64,000 bases of DNA from positions 806,001 through 870,000 of the forward strand of contig JBCAMK010000018.1 in NCBI GenBank assembly GCA_038503065.1. The letters run 5' to 3'. The stretch is from Paragyromitra xinjiangensis. Taxonomy: Eukaryota; Ascomycota; Pezizomycetes; Pezizales; Discinaceae. A program made the translations under genes and the position numbers. This document shows, piece after piece, positions 22,933 to 35,262 of the stretch (position 1 is its first letter; every line of letters begins with the position of its first letter). The notes beneath the pieces are model-generated. The model ran no database searches, was not told where the DNA came from, and was given only the letters and a program-made list of their open reading frames with translations.

Positions 22933-23581
22933 AAGAAATCAATGAAGCTATGATTTAGGGGGAAAAAACACAGTGATGGATTAATCAAGTTTCGCCGACC
23001 TGTCTTTTCACCAATGTGTCATTCCAGTTCACCTTCGCCTTGACCTTCATGTTCCTTAGCCAAGCAACTAAATTTCGCGATTGGCTCGCGATCGTGGTAC
23101 GGTATATCACATGAGATTTCCTAGCCTCGTGCCCTACGTTTCGGTCGTCCAGATTTTTTTCGATATTTGACGTTCAAAATCTGGATTTCTAGAGGGAAAA
23201 TTGCGTCAACTACCAAAGTTAAATAGTGATTTTTTTCAAAAAGTCTAGAATCGAGACTAGAGATTTCCATGGATTTGAAGTGGCTTTTATTATCATTTTC
23301 ATTATTCTTTGGATAAATGACTGTTCGAAGATGCTAAAATTTAACTATTACAGTGTCAGGAATAATCTCAATTTCCGTACCGAGCAATTTGGTTGAACAA
23401 CACGTTGGTCAAGCATACATGGTCAAGCACCTTCTTGCGAGTTCGGCTTGTTAAACATTTACGTTCGTGATGGCACAAACGCGTCACTGAATGGTGATTT
23501 ACTGTATTCAGCACCTCAAAATCTTTGATATTGTGTGAGATATCTACAGAAGGCACCTAGGTGGCTGTGAAGGTGGTAGGA
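22933..23581. other. 3' flank of DDB1
   Basis: AT-rich. No gene, RNA or clear element recognised. Confidence 0.4.
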
Positions 23582-26500
23582 CTAATGTAACCGTTTCAAG
23601 TTTTCCACTAGGCTCCTGACTTCATCTATCCCAATTCTCAGAGCGTTAACCTTTTTGCCGACACCACTGACAACTTTCTCAGCATCCTCTTCCGGGAGTT
23701 CGAGAAAGCGCTCGATGAAGTCGCCATCGACAAACCTGAAAGGCTCCTCCGAGTTCCGGCTAGGAGTACAATATGCTCGAAATCGGTTGAAGTCAAGATC
23801 TCCTACGCATTTTACTATTTTGGCCATGTTTGCTTGAAGCTTCATGAGTAAGTCTAGATATGACGAATCGATTTCTCCAAGGAGATATATTGACCCATCA
23901 ACCTATTTATAATTGTTAGAAGCATCATCAACAGATACTGTAATGTCGGGCAATAAGTGAGACTATACCGTTGCAAAGTAGGCTTTTGGCTGAACCGCAC
24001 TACCAGGGAGTATTTGTTCATCCACTGTCCACGGAAGAGTTATCAGTATCCCACTTAGCAACGCCTGCTCCGAATAATAAAAAGGATACTGTTCTTACCC
24101 TTCCTGATCCTATTAATCAATTCTCCAATTCGCATATCTCCCACCAGCTGCAACCGTCTTCGATCCTCTTCTGTCACTCCATTGATGTCTCTCCTCCAAA
24201 TTGACATATTCCCCTCAGCGTCACCACTGATAACTGTATCCTTATCCCACATTTCAACTGCTGTTGTCCAAAGGGTCTGATAAATCCTTGCTACTTCCTC
24301 TAGGCGATCGTTTATGCCATTCTCGCCCTTGACATACTGTAATAGTGAGGGACCTTTCATGAGATCTCCAATGGCAATGATATTTCCGTGTACTCCGAGA
24401 TCGATTGGTTCGCTATGTGCGCGGTAACTTGCGACCTTGATAATTTGGGGTTTTAGCGGAGTGAGTGGATATTGCCAAGAATATATCTCAACCTGCTCCC
24501 TCAAAATTAGTTACCGCATGCGGGAAGATGGATAAGCATAATGGCAGCCAACTAACCGTCTTATTCAATGCCGCGACAATCTTGCCATCAACCATGTCTA
24601 ATCCTTTGCAGGTACCTCTGACAGCAAGTTCACAGGCTACCCTTAGCCTCTTATCCTCGCTGAGCTCGAAAACTATGATCCTTCCCCTAGTACTCTCATT
24701 TTTGTCCTCATCCTGGTACCCAGTACCGACCACGAATCTTTCTGAGAAGGTCCCATCTCCATTGTTAAGCTCAGCACATATAATGCTCTCCACTAGTTCT
24801 GTCTCTTCTAGTTCGAAAGAATCAATCATGCTAAACATAACTTCATCCACAACTCTGATATAGCATTTGAATTGCTCGTCGCCAGTAACCTTGTCAGTAT
24901 GCAAACTAATTGTAAGCACGCCGAAAACTTGTCGTTCCTTCGAATGTGCTACACGGCGAACAACATCGCCTATAGGAAGAGTTCGTACGTGGGTTGCCCG
25001 TTCAGGATCTACAATTGCGAGTTTAAGATCCTCTTCGCTTGCGATAACAACAGAATTAGGAAATCCTTGGGCGTTGAATGAGGTAACATGAGTTGCTTTA
25101 TCCGCAGTTACGGCTGAATATGCGATTCTTCCTTCAGAACCGTATATGAGGCTAGGGTGATCACAGGTTGCAAATACATTGACTAGGCCATCTGGACGGG
25201 GTATGGGTTGGAAGTAAATCGGCTGAGTGCCCAGCACAATGCTTTTCTTTTGTGTTAACGAGCAGTTCGTTTCGTTTACTGCAAAGGTAAATAAAGTACC
25301 ATCGCCCATTGCGACCAATAACGTCGGGGGTTGACCTTCCAGCATGTTTGCAAGTAGCAATGATCTCGGAACGGCAACGTTTTCAGTACCTGTCAAAACT
25401 TCTTCAGATAAGGTTTCCAAAGTTGGGAGAGCGAGAACTGAGACTGCTGATGTCGTCCATTGCCCAACAACACAGACTTGCGAAGGGGCGGGGGGAATGG
25501 TAAGGCATGCTATTTCGTTATCGAACAACCGCTTACCGGTTTGTTCGAAATCCAACTTGAGATCGACAACAAAAACCGAGGATCCGCCGACAATATAAAT
25601 GAGAGTGTCGGCATTTGCATTTGCCATATTTATTTTGGATTCGGCATCGAGGTTCATTTCCGATATAATGGCTCCAGACTCAATATCAACCAACAAGGCA
25701 CCTGACGGAGTGACTTGAAGTAACTTGCTACCGATAACGTTTCTAGAAACAAGAGTTCTCTCCGTAAGAGAAAACCCTTTGAATTCTTCTAACTCTTCTA
25801 CGTCACCCTCCGGATCAAACCTAAATACTCGGGTTTCGTCGACGAAAGAGACCAAAAGAACGTCATCGTAGCTAATTAGCATGTCAGTTTCACGCTTTCC
25901 GAAATTGGTTGGTTAGCGTACATGCTTGTTGGAGTGGATTTAAGTGCCCACAAGCCTCGTATGCCAGTCATCTCTCCAAGTAGCCCTAGATCTTCTAACC
26001 CAACTCCACTTCTCATGCTCCTCAACCCCCCCTCCTGGAAACCTCCACTCCCGGAGACAATCCTCATGTGACCAGATGAGTATTGGTGCTGTTGATCTTC
26101 TGTGCCTGAGTAATTCATATCCAAGACTCTGAAATCTGTGACAGGCGCTAAGTTTGTAAAGGTTTGGATAATTTGCGTCTTCGGGTTGTCCGAAGACAAT
26201 CGAATAAGTTGTGAGTCACCACTATGGGAACCAACAAACACGTGTCCGTTGTCGAGATACACCAACCGGTTTGGAATCGAGGTCTGCTTGTGTCAAACAA
26301 ATGAAATAGGATGTTGATGGAGTATAGTTACCTGCCCTATTTCTTCAACCTTCACATATTGGACCACATCATCTGCTAGTTCTAAGAACATGATGTGAAG
26401 TTTCCCATATTCATCTCCAAGAAGATATCTCTGCGCATCAATCATTCCCCAGGTAACAAAAGTTAAAACATGATGCAAAACTTGCTTCAATGGTTTTGTG

Positions 26501-27357
26501 GCTTCGGGGCTAAAATAGTAGACCATTCGTGATCCAACGACTAACAGCCCACCACCAATAGATCCTGGTACAGGGATGAGTATTTTAGGCTCGGTATCTA
26601 GGCTAGTAGCCTTCATGCGCCACTCATTAAACTCCGTCCCATTGTGGGTGATCTCATAAGTCTTCATCCGCACTTCCTGTGGATTAGGATTATTGTACAG
26701 TACCGCTAACACGGGCTCTTTCGTTTCATAGAGGAATGCCATATCTAAGACATCGAGCTCTGGAAACCTAATTGGACTTGCGGTGTCCAAGCCTCTTGAT
26801 GTTTCGGTATCAATTGGTTTCGTGGGTTTCCGCTGTTTGCCCTTTTTAGATACTTGGATTATCGGTATCGAAAGGAATGTTCCTTGGTAAATGTGTAATC
26901 CTAGCAATCTCCCTCCAGGATCAGCGAGGGATAGAGGCCCGCATCTGGCATTACGGAGAAATTTATCCGAAACATCGCATGCTGTTTGTTCGTTCTGGAT
27001 TTTGTTTCGAATAGAATCCCACGAAATGGTGAAATAGGTATTGTTGTCTGTGGCTACAAATAAATGGTCTGTAGGTGCGTCTATAGGGCGTAGAGTGAGG
27101 AGTGCGATTATCCGGCCATATACCGGGAACTTCCATTTCAGTGAAATACCGTCACCTTCGAAAGAATAGATCTCAACCCGGGTTGATTTACTACATCAGA
27201 ATTAGAGAGAGCACTCTATAGACCATTCTTTATTAGTTTCTGGGGAGTGAGGGCGGCCTTACGCAACGATAAGCGACTGTTCACCTGGGGACAAGAAATT
27301 TGCTTTGACGGCATGTCGTACACTGCTCGCTTTGTGGATCGACGCAAGGTAGGCCAT
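23582..27357 (-). CDS. ddb1: DDB1, damage-specific DNA-binding protein 1 / CUL4 adaptor
   Basis: DDB1 is the WD40-propeller adaptor that links substrate receptors to the CUL4 ubiquitin ligase and takes part in UV-lesion recognition and replication control. Seven exons (27263-27357, 26332-27190, 25922-26283, 24557-25871, 24099-24492, 23969-24024, 23582-23902) join in frame to about 1133 aa, close to the usual DDB1 length of about 1140. Motifs include SSVRHAVKANFL at the N-terminus, LVYLDNGHVFVGSHSGDSQL, RSGVGLEDLGLLGEMTGIRG, LLVSFVDETRVF, and the CPSF_A C-terminal region (GDAEGNMSIWRRD, VDGSIYLLGEI, FRFVDGDFIERFLELP). The paralogues CPSF160 and RSE1/SF3B3 are longer and read differently around the SFVDETR segment. 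A 50-nt intron at 25872-25921 joins KSTPTS to the IYDDVLLVSF region; without it there would be an apparent frameshift. Confidence 0.95.
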
Positions 27358-27850
27358 GCTAGGGACAGTGGTTAAAGGGTCGGCTATTGATAAGATTTGA
27401 AGTTTAGGGGACTGTGATGATGTCGACGAGGGCGATGGGAATTGAGTACTGGAGCAAATGGAGGGCGTTCAAAGTTGATAAAGGGAAATTACTACATGTA
27501 GTATGCAGCTGTTGGAAGTGTCATGACGTTGGCGCTGACAACCTAGGGTTCACGTTGTTCGGCATGTTCCGCGATGCGCACTTTAGCTCGTGAATAATTC
27601 CTCCTTCACTTCACGATTTCAAGGATCAAAGCAGATGCCAGTTCTTGTACTTATTAAATGGTGCTTATATGTAGATTTATACAAAGCGGATAGAACTAAT
27701 TGACACTGGCACGAGGGAGACTTGAGGGTTAATTAAACTGGCTTGAAGATGTGTTTGACCCCTTGTACCGGGAAAAAAGTCAAACGGAGATGAAAGGAAA
27801 CACTTCGAGAGAATCTATAGGTTCATGTATTCTATTGCTTGAAATCTATA
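27358..27850. other. intergenic region, DDB1 promoter
   Basis: About 490 bp between two minus-strand genes, so it holds the DDB1 promoter and the 3' flank of the dehydrogenase gene. CATGACGTTGGCG at 27521 resembles a CRE/ATF-type core, but this is weak evidence. Confidence 0.45.
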
Positions 27851-29135
27851 TCAATAGATTTGTTCCCCTTCATCCCCTCCTAGCCATCTATAGACAACCG
27901 AAAAATCTTTTGCCTTACAATTATCATCTCGCTCAACAGATTCGTACACTTCTCTCGCTTTCTCTCCCATCTCAAGCTTCGCTCCGACCTCCGTAGCAGC
28001 TTGAATAGCAAGCCTCAAATCCTTCTTCATTAAAGAAATCCCAAAGCCACCCTTAAATCCCTTTGCAGCGTTATCTACGGGGTTATTAATTTCGCTACTC
28101 CAGCATCTCCCAGATGAGACATTGATGAGATTCTTCAGGACCGTTCTATCCAAGCCCAATTTGACACCTAGATTCATTGCCTCCGCTGTAGCAATATTAC
28201 TGATTGCAAGTAGGTAGTTATTCGACAGCTTTCCAGCTAGCCCTGCACCTGGGGGACCGCAATGGAGTACGCGGCTACCCATTAGAGATAGAAGTGGGGC
28301 GACGGATGGAAGAATTGAAGTGTGTGATCCAACCATAAATGTCAAAGTCCCCGCTTGTGCACCGACAACTCCACCGGAAACAGGAGCATCTACAAATTCA
28401 GCGTTCAAAGAGGATAATTCGCGGACAGACTTCCCAACTTCAAGCGAAGTTGTAATGTCAATTGTCGAACAATCGATAAACAGTTTCCGTTGATTAGAAC
28501 CGGTTTTGGGAGGGGTCAAGAGGATAGAACGAAAGACAGATTTAACGTGATGGGGTTCAGGAAGCATAGTAATGATCGTTTCCTATAAATTTAATTAGCG
28601 ATACTCTCAATATTATTGATGTTATGAAAATTGTGGTGAAAATATAATTGACGTTTTCGGCTTTACAATCAGAGGATTGGCTTTGTGGTATGGAATCATG
28701 GACAGAAACTCCAAAATGGAGATCCAGACTTAGACAATTCATCGATGGAACATATTCGTCATAAATAACACCGAATTGTTGACGAGGTAGGTTTAGAAAT
28801 GGGGAAGAGCTGAGACATACACTATTTGCCACAACTTCCTCGACATTTTTCGCCACAGCGATGCGGTTTGAAAATGCACCCAGGTCTTCATGAAAATTTT
28901 TGGTAGTAGTTGCGTTCACATCGTAAATAATCAGTGAATCTTGAACCGGAATTTTTAGACGGAGATTTTTGGCCATTGGATATCCCATCTGGCCTAGGCC
29001 AATGAAACCCCATGTTGCTTGACTATTAACGCATGAAGAAAAGAATTTCCGGCGCTGAAATATGAGAGACGGAGAAAGGTTAGGACGTAGGAGAAACATG
29101 ATGGAGTGTGTGAGGAGAGCCGACCCCGCAGTCAT
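27851..29135 (-). CDS. 3-hydroxyisobutyrate dehydrogenase-like oxidoreductase, mitochondrial
   Basis: NAD(P)-dependent beta-hydroxyacid dehydrogenase, probably acting in valine catabolism in mitochondria. Two exons (28821-29135 and 27851-28582) join in frame to 348 aa. The 238-nt intron is long for this window, but the proteins on both sides align without a gap (VEEVVANS then ETIITMLPEP). An N-terminal Arg/Ser-rich presequence (LLRPNLSPSLIFQRRKFFSS) precedes the NAD motif GFIGLGQMGYPMAKNL. The substrate-binding block DAPVSGGVVGAQAGTLTFMV and the catalytic-lysine block GAGLAGKLSNNYLLA are both intact. An internal Met at the MFLLRP position is an equally good start and would shorten the presequence by 12 residues. 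Confidence 0.92.
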
Positions 29136-29775
29136 TAGTAAAAAATCATCGTGATACGAGGTTTCATGTGCTGACTAAAAAGACCTCGCCAAAAACAAAA
29201 CCCGAGGATCTCAGGCCAATTTCTCACATATCTAACGTCTTTGGCTAGCTACAGTCTAGCCTCGCTTTTGCTAGGCCGTAGGATTTGGTACGCCATATAC
29301 TTCGCCACAGAGCTAAGCCCTACCAACCACCTCCATTTTGACCTCCATCCAACCGCCTGGTGCATTTGCTCTCCACCTAAACCCAAACCCCTGCAGCACG
29401 TGCGAGAATTTGAAAAAACCATTTCTATACTCGAGTTTGGGATATGAAGATGGAACGCCAGGGATCCTCGATGATCAACAGTGATTGGCAGATGGAACGC
29501 TTAAGAGTTTTCAAATTTCATCAAAATATCAGAGCACAGTGCAACTAGTAACTAGTAGGTAAAAAAGCAGTGAAAATAATATAGGATAAGAGGGTTAAAA
29601 ATAGAGATAAAAATATGTTTGCAATAATGATAGTAGTGGTAACAGTAAATATACTCGGGTCATGGGTGTGGAAATGGAACATCAGGATTTCCCGCTCTGT
29701 GGGGTCACCATAGAAAGATTGTGAGACCTGTTTCATCTTCATATGCTTGACCCAAGTAGTAAAGGAAACCAAAAA
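29136..29775. other. promoter side of the dehydrogenase gene and intergenic DNA
   Basis: No gene or element recognised. Coding-like sequence begins again at 29776 with a transposase relic. Confidence 0.4.
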
Positions 29776-30071
29776 TCAGTACACTGTATGTCCTCCATTT
29801 GCACTATGGATTGCCTGCACACACTGAGGTATTGAATGAGTAAGATCTGAAAAAGATTTAGTAATATTTTTTGATTAAAATGGGTTGAAACAGTAACTCA
29901 TGGGCAATATCATCATTGGTTAAAGCATCCCATTTTTCCTGAATAGCCTGCTTCATAGTATCATTTTTCTGGGGACGGGGATATCTCATATTGAGTCACT
30001 GTTTCATGATCCGCCATACAGGCTCAATAGGATTCACATCTGGAGAAGATGCTACCCATGGAAGCATGTAA
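29776..30071 (-). pseudogene. C-terminal relic of a Tc1/mariner transposase
   Basis: The minus strand reads WVASSPDVNPIEPVWRIMKQ, then a stop (TGA, where CGA for Arg is expected), then KNDTMKQAIQEKWDALTNDD, and after an intron-like or frame-shifted gap SIPQCVQAIHSANGGHTVY and a stop. The SPDxNPIExxW motif carries the third catalytic acid of Tc1/mariner DDE transposases, and the final GGHTxY ending is family-typical. The upstream catalytic part is missing; the relic is cut at 30071-30072 where the next repeat begins. Confidence 0.85.
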
Positions 30072-30411
30072 CATTAGCAAAAAGCCAGGTCTGCGTCCAG
30101 TTGTGCCCAGTGCCATAGACGCACTGGGTGCACTGGGCTCGGATTTTTTTCAGGCACTGCTCTAGGCGTACTGACTAGTATGGCGTACGTGTGGGCGCAC
30201 TGGATGTAGGACCTGCCTCATTTACGCCCAGGCGCAGGCCTGGAAAATCTGAGCCTGATATACTGGGCCTACAGCCTCCCATGGACGCGTTGGGTGGCAT
30301 TGAGCGCATTGGACATACGATGTCACTCTGCTTGTCATGCTGTTTTGCTTTGTATGGCACTAATAGTCTATTCTGCTCTATGTACATGTAGGACGCAATT
30401 CCACCCATTAT
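30072..30411 (+). repeat. dispersed repeat unit, copy 1, split by the Plavaka transposon
   Basis: Begins CATTAGCAAAAAG, a one-transition variant of the Plavaka terminal repeat, and contains several GCGCACTGGG/GCCCAGTGCC motifs. It matches 40379-40703 along its whole length at roughly 90% by eye. Its right end (CCACCCATTAT) is followed directly by the transposon; the sequence that continues it in copy 2 reappears at 40212. Confidence 0.85.
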
Positions 30412-30701
30412 CATCAGCAAAAACAATTTTCTACTCCCTCAACTCCAGGAGGCTTTGGAGGTCGGGAGGTTCAGGGCGTAGTTGTGCCTTCAGGGAGGAG
30501 CACGCGATGACCTGCATCCTCCAGGAGACCCCGGGAGGCCTGGCACATACTCCCGGAGTCTCCATGGAGATCATATGGCTCCTCCAGGAGACCCCAGGAG
30601 ACCTAAGCGCCTGCTCCCCATGTCGCCATGGAGATCCTGTGGCTCCTCCAGGTGCCTCCATAATCGCGAGTATTTGGGCAAACTCCCAGGGAGTAAATAC
30701 G

Positions 30702-30820
30702 ATATCGAGCTTCCTCCCGTGGACGTAGCTGCTCAACTCCCTCCTCCTATGGAGTATACGATATTGAGCTTCCTCCCGTGGACGTAGCTGCTCAACTCCC
30801 TCCTCCTATGGAGTACACAA
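30702..30820. repeat. two 59-bp tandem repeats in the left subterminal region
   Basis: The unit runs from GATAT(C/T)GAGCTTCCTCCCG through CTCCTCCTATGGAGTA and is repeated once, nearly identical, followed by a decayed third copy. It lies within the Plavaka-type element. Confidence 0.75.
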
Positions 30821-31089
30821 TATTAGCCTTTCTCCCTGGGAGGAAGACGCTTGACTACTTCCTTCATGGAGCACTGGATATCGAACCTCCTCTGAGGATG
30901 TGATGCCTATTATTACTTCCCTCCTGGAGATCGTGGTATCCTGCATCGTTGGGGGGCTTAAAGCCATTCACATGATATCACTCGTACGTGCGGAATAGGG
31001 TAGAAATCAATTAGGATTACTATTACTAAAGACTAAGAAATATCGGATATAGATAATCCTTCGCAGCCTCGCACGAAACAACAGATAAA

Positions 31090-31385
31090 CAAAGACAAAG
31101 GAAAAGATGCAGTATATCCTACGAGGCTCCCACGACCAACCAACAAACGCTCAAAAGACAAACGGAAAGAAAGATGCTCTGTATCCTATGCGATCACCTC
31201 CTCCCACTAACCAACGAAAAGACCTAAATCAGACAAAGGGAAAGATGTTGTGTATCCTATGCGATTCCTCCTATCAAACCAACAAAAAGACCTAAAGCAG
31301 ACAAAGGGAAAGATGCTGTGTATCCTACGCGTTCCCTACCACTAACCAACGACAAGACGAAAGGAAAGGCGACGCATATCCAGTC
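31090..31385. repeat. about four diverged tandem repeats of roughly 75 bp
   Basis: The repeated core is AGACAAAGGGAAAGATGCTG, followed by TGTATCCTA(C/T)GCG and then CACTAACCAACGAAAAGACC. It sits just outside the end of the DUF6532-like gene, inside the transposon. Confidence 0.75.
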
Positions 31386-31431
31386 AAAAAAATAAACGAT
31401 GCTCCACATCCCTCAACACCCCCCTAAATCC

Positions 31432-33437
31432 TTACTGATCAATATCTCTTTCCCGTTCGAAGCTTGCGACAACCCCTGCAAGGTCTACCTGCATCTCATC
31501 AGTGTCCGGAGGGTGGGTTTCCATTGAGTCAGTCGGAAGATGCTTATCGGCCGTAGGCAGAGGAGGTGGCGTATCCACCTCAGTCTCAATCTCGCTTTCT
31601 TCCTGCACGAAAAGTTCAGGTATTTTAACAGGCGCCTGCTGCTCTGTATCCTCAGGATGAGGTGACTCCGAGCCTCTTCGCCTGCTTTTTGCTCGAGCAG
31701 CCTGATACGATTCGGTCTCCATCTCACGCCTCCGCTTGCGGGACTCCAACTCACCCATAAGATCCTCCTCATCGTCGTCGCTCCAAGGAGTAGCTGACTC
31801 ATCCATAGACGACTTAGCCGTACGGGCAAGCTTCCTCTCTATCTCATGACGAATTGCTCGTAAGATCTCTACCTCCCATTCGGGGGTGCTCAATGCTCGC
31901 TCCTGCCACATCCTACAGTGCCTGAGCCAGATCGCTATAAAGGATGTCAGTCTTCCTGCTAAAGGGGATATAGGGCTGAGGATATACAGTGACAGTTCCG
32001 CCTATTGAAGTCCTCAGGCTCCAGATACATGCCGGTAGTCCATGCCTTCAGGGCATAGCGAATCGCTGTTGTGATGAAGCAAATAAATTCCTTATTGATC
32101 GAGGAGAGGAATGAGGAATCAAGGCGTCCCCTCATCCTCTTCCCCTTAAAGTACTTCTGGAATATAAGCTCGACAATGGCGTCGTTCAAGAAGCGATTAC
32201 TCAAATCCTAGAAGGATAATCAGCCTCCTATCAGTTCAGTCTGCTGGCCGTGACATACCCCCATGGTGGAACCTAGGCACAAGAACCTGTCCTGGAATAG
32301 CAAATATTCTACTTTGATTCGTATACCTTCAGGATTAAGCTCATCCATCTCATAGAGCTGCACGATGGTCTGCTTCGCTGCGCAAACAAGGTGGGAGCGG
32401 ACCCGTGAATGCTGCTGGCTGATCTATATCTTATGTAAGGATATACAGTATCGAGAGGGCATACACTATCCTTCAGGGAAAGGGTCAATTACCTGGAGGA
32501 GGTTTTCTTTCGTCAGCTCTAAGCTCTCTAAGGCAAGCAATGTTGAGAAGCGGTGGGCAGCATCCTCAGCCCGCAGCTCTTGTGGGTGGGAAACTAATAC
32601 CTGACGGGTACACTGAACCTCTAGAGGGCTCTGTCTATCCATATCGTGTGATGCTTTAGCCCAGGCATCCTGTATCCACGTGAGCAAATTGCCAGGAGCA
32701 GGCAATGGCTCAGAAAACAACGTCTTATTGAAAATATATTCCTGCGATGCGTGAACTAGGGCGCGAACTGGGCTCTTTAGTAAATATATGCTTCTGCTAC
32801 CTCGTCTGTGGAGGTCAAGCCCTTCTTGCAGATGCTCTGTATCACACACGGGGGATGATGAGGAACGTCCACTGCTGCTGCTGCTGCTGCTGTGGCCTTC
32901 GTCAGAAGTAGAGCTCGGCGAATTTGTAGGCGTTTTAGGAGGGCGTCCTGGCCTATTTCGCCGTGCTGTTGTCCGCTCTAAAGGTTCAGGGACACGCTGT
33001 ATCACACCATTAGAAACGATTCACAATATCTTAGGATTCACAATATCCCAAGGGACCATACCAAACGGGCTTGCCCTCGATGAATAGTATTGCGAGCCAT
33101 TTCAGTGGCAGCAGCCTGTATTTTAGTTTGGGGCTGCCGTCTCCTTGCTAGGTTCTGGCTCAAGGGGGGAGGTAGCTCATCCTCGTAGAAGTCTTCATCA
33201 GCTGAATCCTCTTCATCTTGATCCTCCTCCTCCTCCTCTTCTTCTTCCTCCTCCTCCTGCTCCTCCAATCCTCTTCCCCTATCACGTCTTACACCATAAT
33301 TGAGAGGCTCGGCATCCTGATTCTCGCTGTGAGCGCCAGCAGGCGGTCTTCTTCTTCCTGCGGGAGGAGCTAGTGGGGGCGAGGGGTGGTGGCATCCGTT
33401 TCCCCCCTTCCATGCTTCTTCTGGTCATCATACTCAT
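31432..33437 (-). CDS. transposon accessory protein resembling fungal DUF6532
   Basis: Six exons (33434-33437, 33062-33369, 32493-32996, 32259-32423, 31988-32207, 31432-31934) join in one frame to about 567 aa. After an acidic Glu run (around residues 45-65) and a Ser-rich linker, the central part (LVHASQEYIFNKTLFSEPLP, LLTWIQDAWAKA, then FICFITTAIRYALKAWTTGM and EDFNRRNCHSIWLRHCRMWQ) has the layout I associate with DUF6532, a family common in fungi of unknown role. The C-terminus is polar with an RKRRRE-type basic patch that could be a nuclear signal. The four-base first exon (ATGA) is inferred only from frame and splice sites. Position inside the element suggests a helper role in transposition, but no function can be read from sequence. 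Confidence 0.68.
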
Positions 33438-33896
33438 ATTTTGGAGTTAAAGGGTCGGTAGGAGACACGGAATCGTATGAATTAGGGGATGCTGCGGAGA
33501 AGAGGGTGTGCTTTGCGGAGAAAGGGGAGTGCTATGGAGCAGCGAGATTCTCTGGAGGACTGGCTGAAGGAGGCGATTATAAGAAGAGAGGTCTGAACTA
33601 AGACATACGATTGAATTAACCCTAACCCTGCCATAATTTGACTGACACAACGCTTCGACCTCCAAAAAAATAAATAAATAATACACAGATAACAAGTCTC
33701 AAAGGAAGCCCAATATCCTCCATAAGCGCCAAAAATAAACGAATAGTACACGGATAGCAAATCTCCAGGATGCCGAGCATCCTAACGGTATCCTCCATAA
33801 GCCCCCAAACGCCAATTCCCCTACCAAAGTAAAATCCTGCCAAATATTAGTAAATGTTGACTGAATTGTGGTATCTAGATGGGACTATACCAATCC
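33438..33896. other. spacer between the two accessory genes
   Basis: Promoter side of the DUF6532-like gene. Two imperfect repeats of an (A)AATAAA(T/C)GAATAGTACACGGATA-like block near 33668-33760, each followed by ATCCTCCATAAGC. No gene seen. Confidence 0.4.
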
Positions 33897-35262
33897 TTAT
33901 TTGCTCGAAGAGCCACCAGCATTATCCTCCTGCAGCATCAAATCCCTAGCTCTAGCATCCGCATCCGCATCCTCCGCATCCGCATCCGCATCCGCATCCG
34001 CATCCGCATCCTCCTCATTCTCTTCCTCCACAAAGCCCGGGTCCTCCTGCATTCCTTGCTCGACAACTAGACGAGTCAGAACTTTGAGCAGCAATTCCGC
34101 GGTAAGATAAGGACCTTCTATTTCATTTGGTGGCGTGTCTGTGTCCTCGCCAGGCGGCCGACGAAGGATGACTAGCATCCTCAAAGCAGCTAGGCCCCGT
34201 GTTTGACCCAGCCAGCCAGCAACATCCTCATCGTCAGCCAAAATAACGCTAGCCGGACTCTCTGTACTAGAATCATCCGTGGCATCCTCAAGGGCTCCAA
34301 GGATCCTCCGGGGGATGCGGGTCTTAGGCAAACGCTTGCTTATCACTCGCAAGCACTCGCCAAAAGTAGGAGCCCCGATGACTCCGACCCAATGACCTAC
34401 TACGCTTAGATCGCCTTCCCATTCATAGGCAGGATCGATCTTGGGGTCTCTATGCCAGTTATCAGGATCACATATGATCACTCGAACTGCTCTCTCCTCA
34501 AATGTGGCCGCAGCTCCTAGTAAACGATAGTAAGCATCCTTCAATCAATCAATCAATCAAACGAATAGGAAACAGGAATCAAAGCTTACTTTTTGCCGCC
34601 GCTGTCAATGCTTTTGCCTTTGGGATCATTCCCATTCCCATAAGCTCCTTCTTGAGCCTAGTATCGCCTTGCTGCACTTGATGCACGCAATCCCTGAGGA
34701 TACTGCTGATCGCTCGCTCTAGCTGCTCTTCTTCCTTCGAATGCAGTTCACGGAATAGGGCAAAGGAGTCATGCCTTTTAGCCCATCTCACCAAACGAGC
34801 CCATGCTTCGGCACTGGGATTAGCGGTGCCTCGGATGCGATACATCCTCATATAGGACACAATATCACTCCTAAAAACAGTATAATGATGTGCGTTACCG
34901 TCCCCAAAGCCAAGCAATGGCTTATATTGCGCTGCGTTTAGATAAAGCTTCTTCTTCGGAGTTTCTGGACCTTTACCCTTATCAGGAGCCGCCATATCGG
35001 TAGTTGGAGTAGGAGCCTGAGTATCCTTCGGAGGTATAAGCACGTGGGAGAGAAAAAGACGCTTGCCTGGATTTTGATGGAAGTCTAGCCTCCGAGTAGG
35101 GGTAGTTGGTGCAAGAGAGGCAGGGGTATCGATAGCTGGAGTTACTGGATCGCGAGTAAGTTTTCTGCGTTTTCGTACTTCTGATGGATTCGCTGTATCT
35201 TCCGCGGGATTTGTAATAGCACTTGGTTCTGGTTCTGAGCTCGATTTATGGGGGGCATTCAC
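33897..35262 (-). CDS. unrecognised 430-aa transposon accessory protein with Asp-Ala repeat
   Basis: Two exons (34590-35262 and 33897-34516) join in frame to 430 aa. The N-terminal 90 residues are Pro/Thr/Lys-rich and likely disordered. A globular part follows, with LYLNAAQYKPLLGFGDGNAH, HYTVFRSDIVSYMRMYRIRG, VRVIICDPDNWHRDPKIDPA and WEGDLSVVGHWVGVIGAPTF. Near the C-terminus an alternating Asp-Ala stretch is encoded by a GGATGC hexanucleotide array (33955-34013). I do not recognise a family. It is transcribed in the same direction as the DUF6532-like gene and divergently from the transposase, about 700 bp away, so shared control with the transposase is possible. Confidence 0.66.
33955..34014. 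repeat. (GCATCC)n hexanucleotide array inside a coding exon
   Basis: About ten consecutive or near-consecutive GCATCC units, with one or two CTCCGC-type interruptions. On the minus strand it encodes alternating Asp and Ala. Copy-number change would keep the reading frame. Confidence 0.9.

Noticed and set aside
25861..25925. apparent frameshift in DDB1
   Set aside because: Explained by a 50-nt GT-AG intron with branch-point-like sequence; the joined protein matches the family.
28557..28820. extension of the dehydrogenase frame through its long intron
   Set aside because: The family alignment is continuous across the splice, and the extension has no homology.
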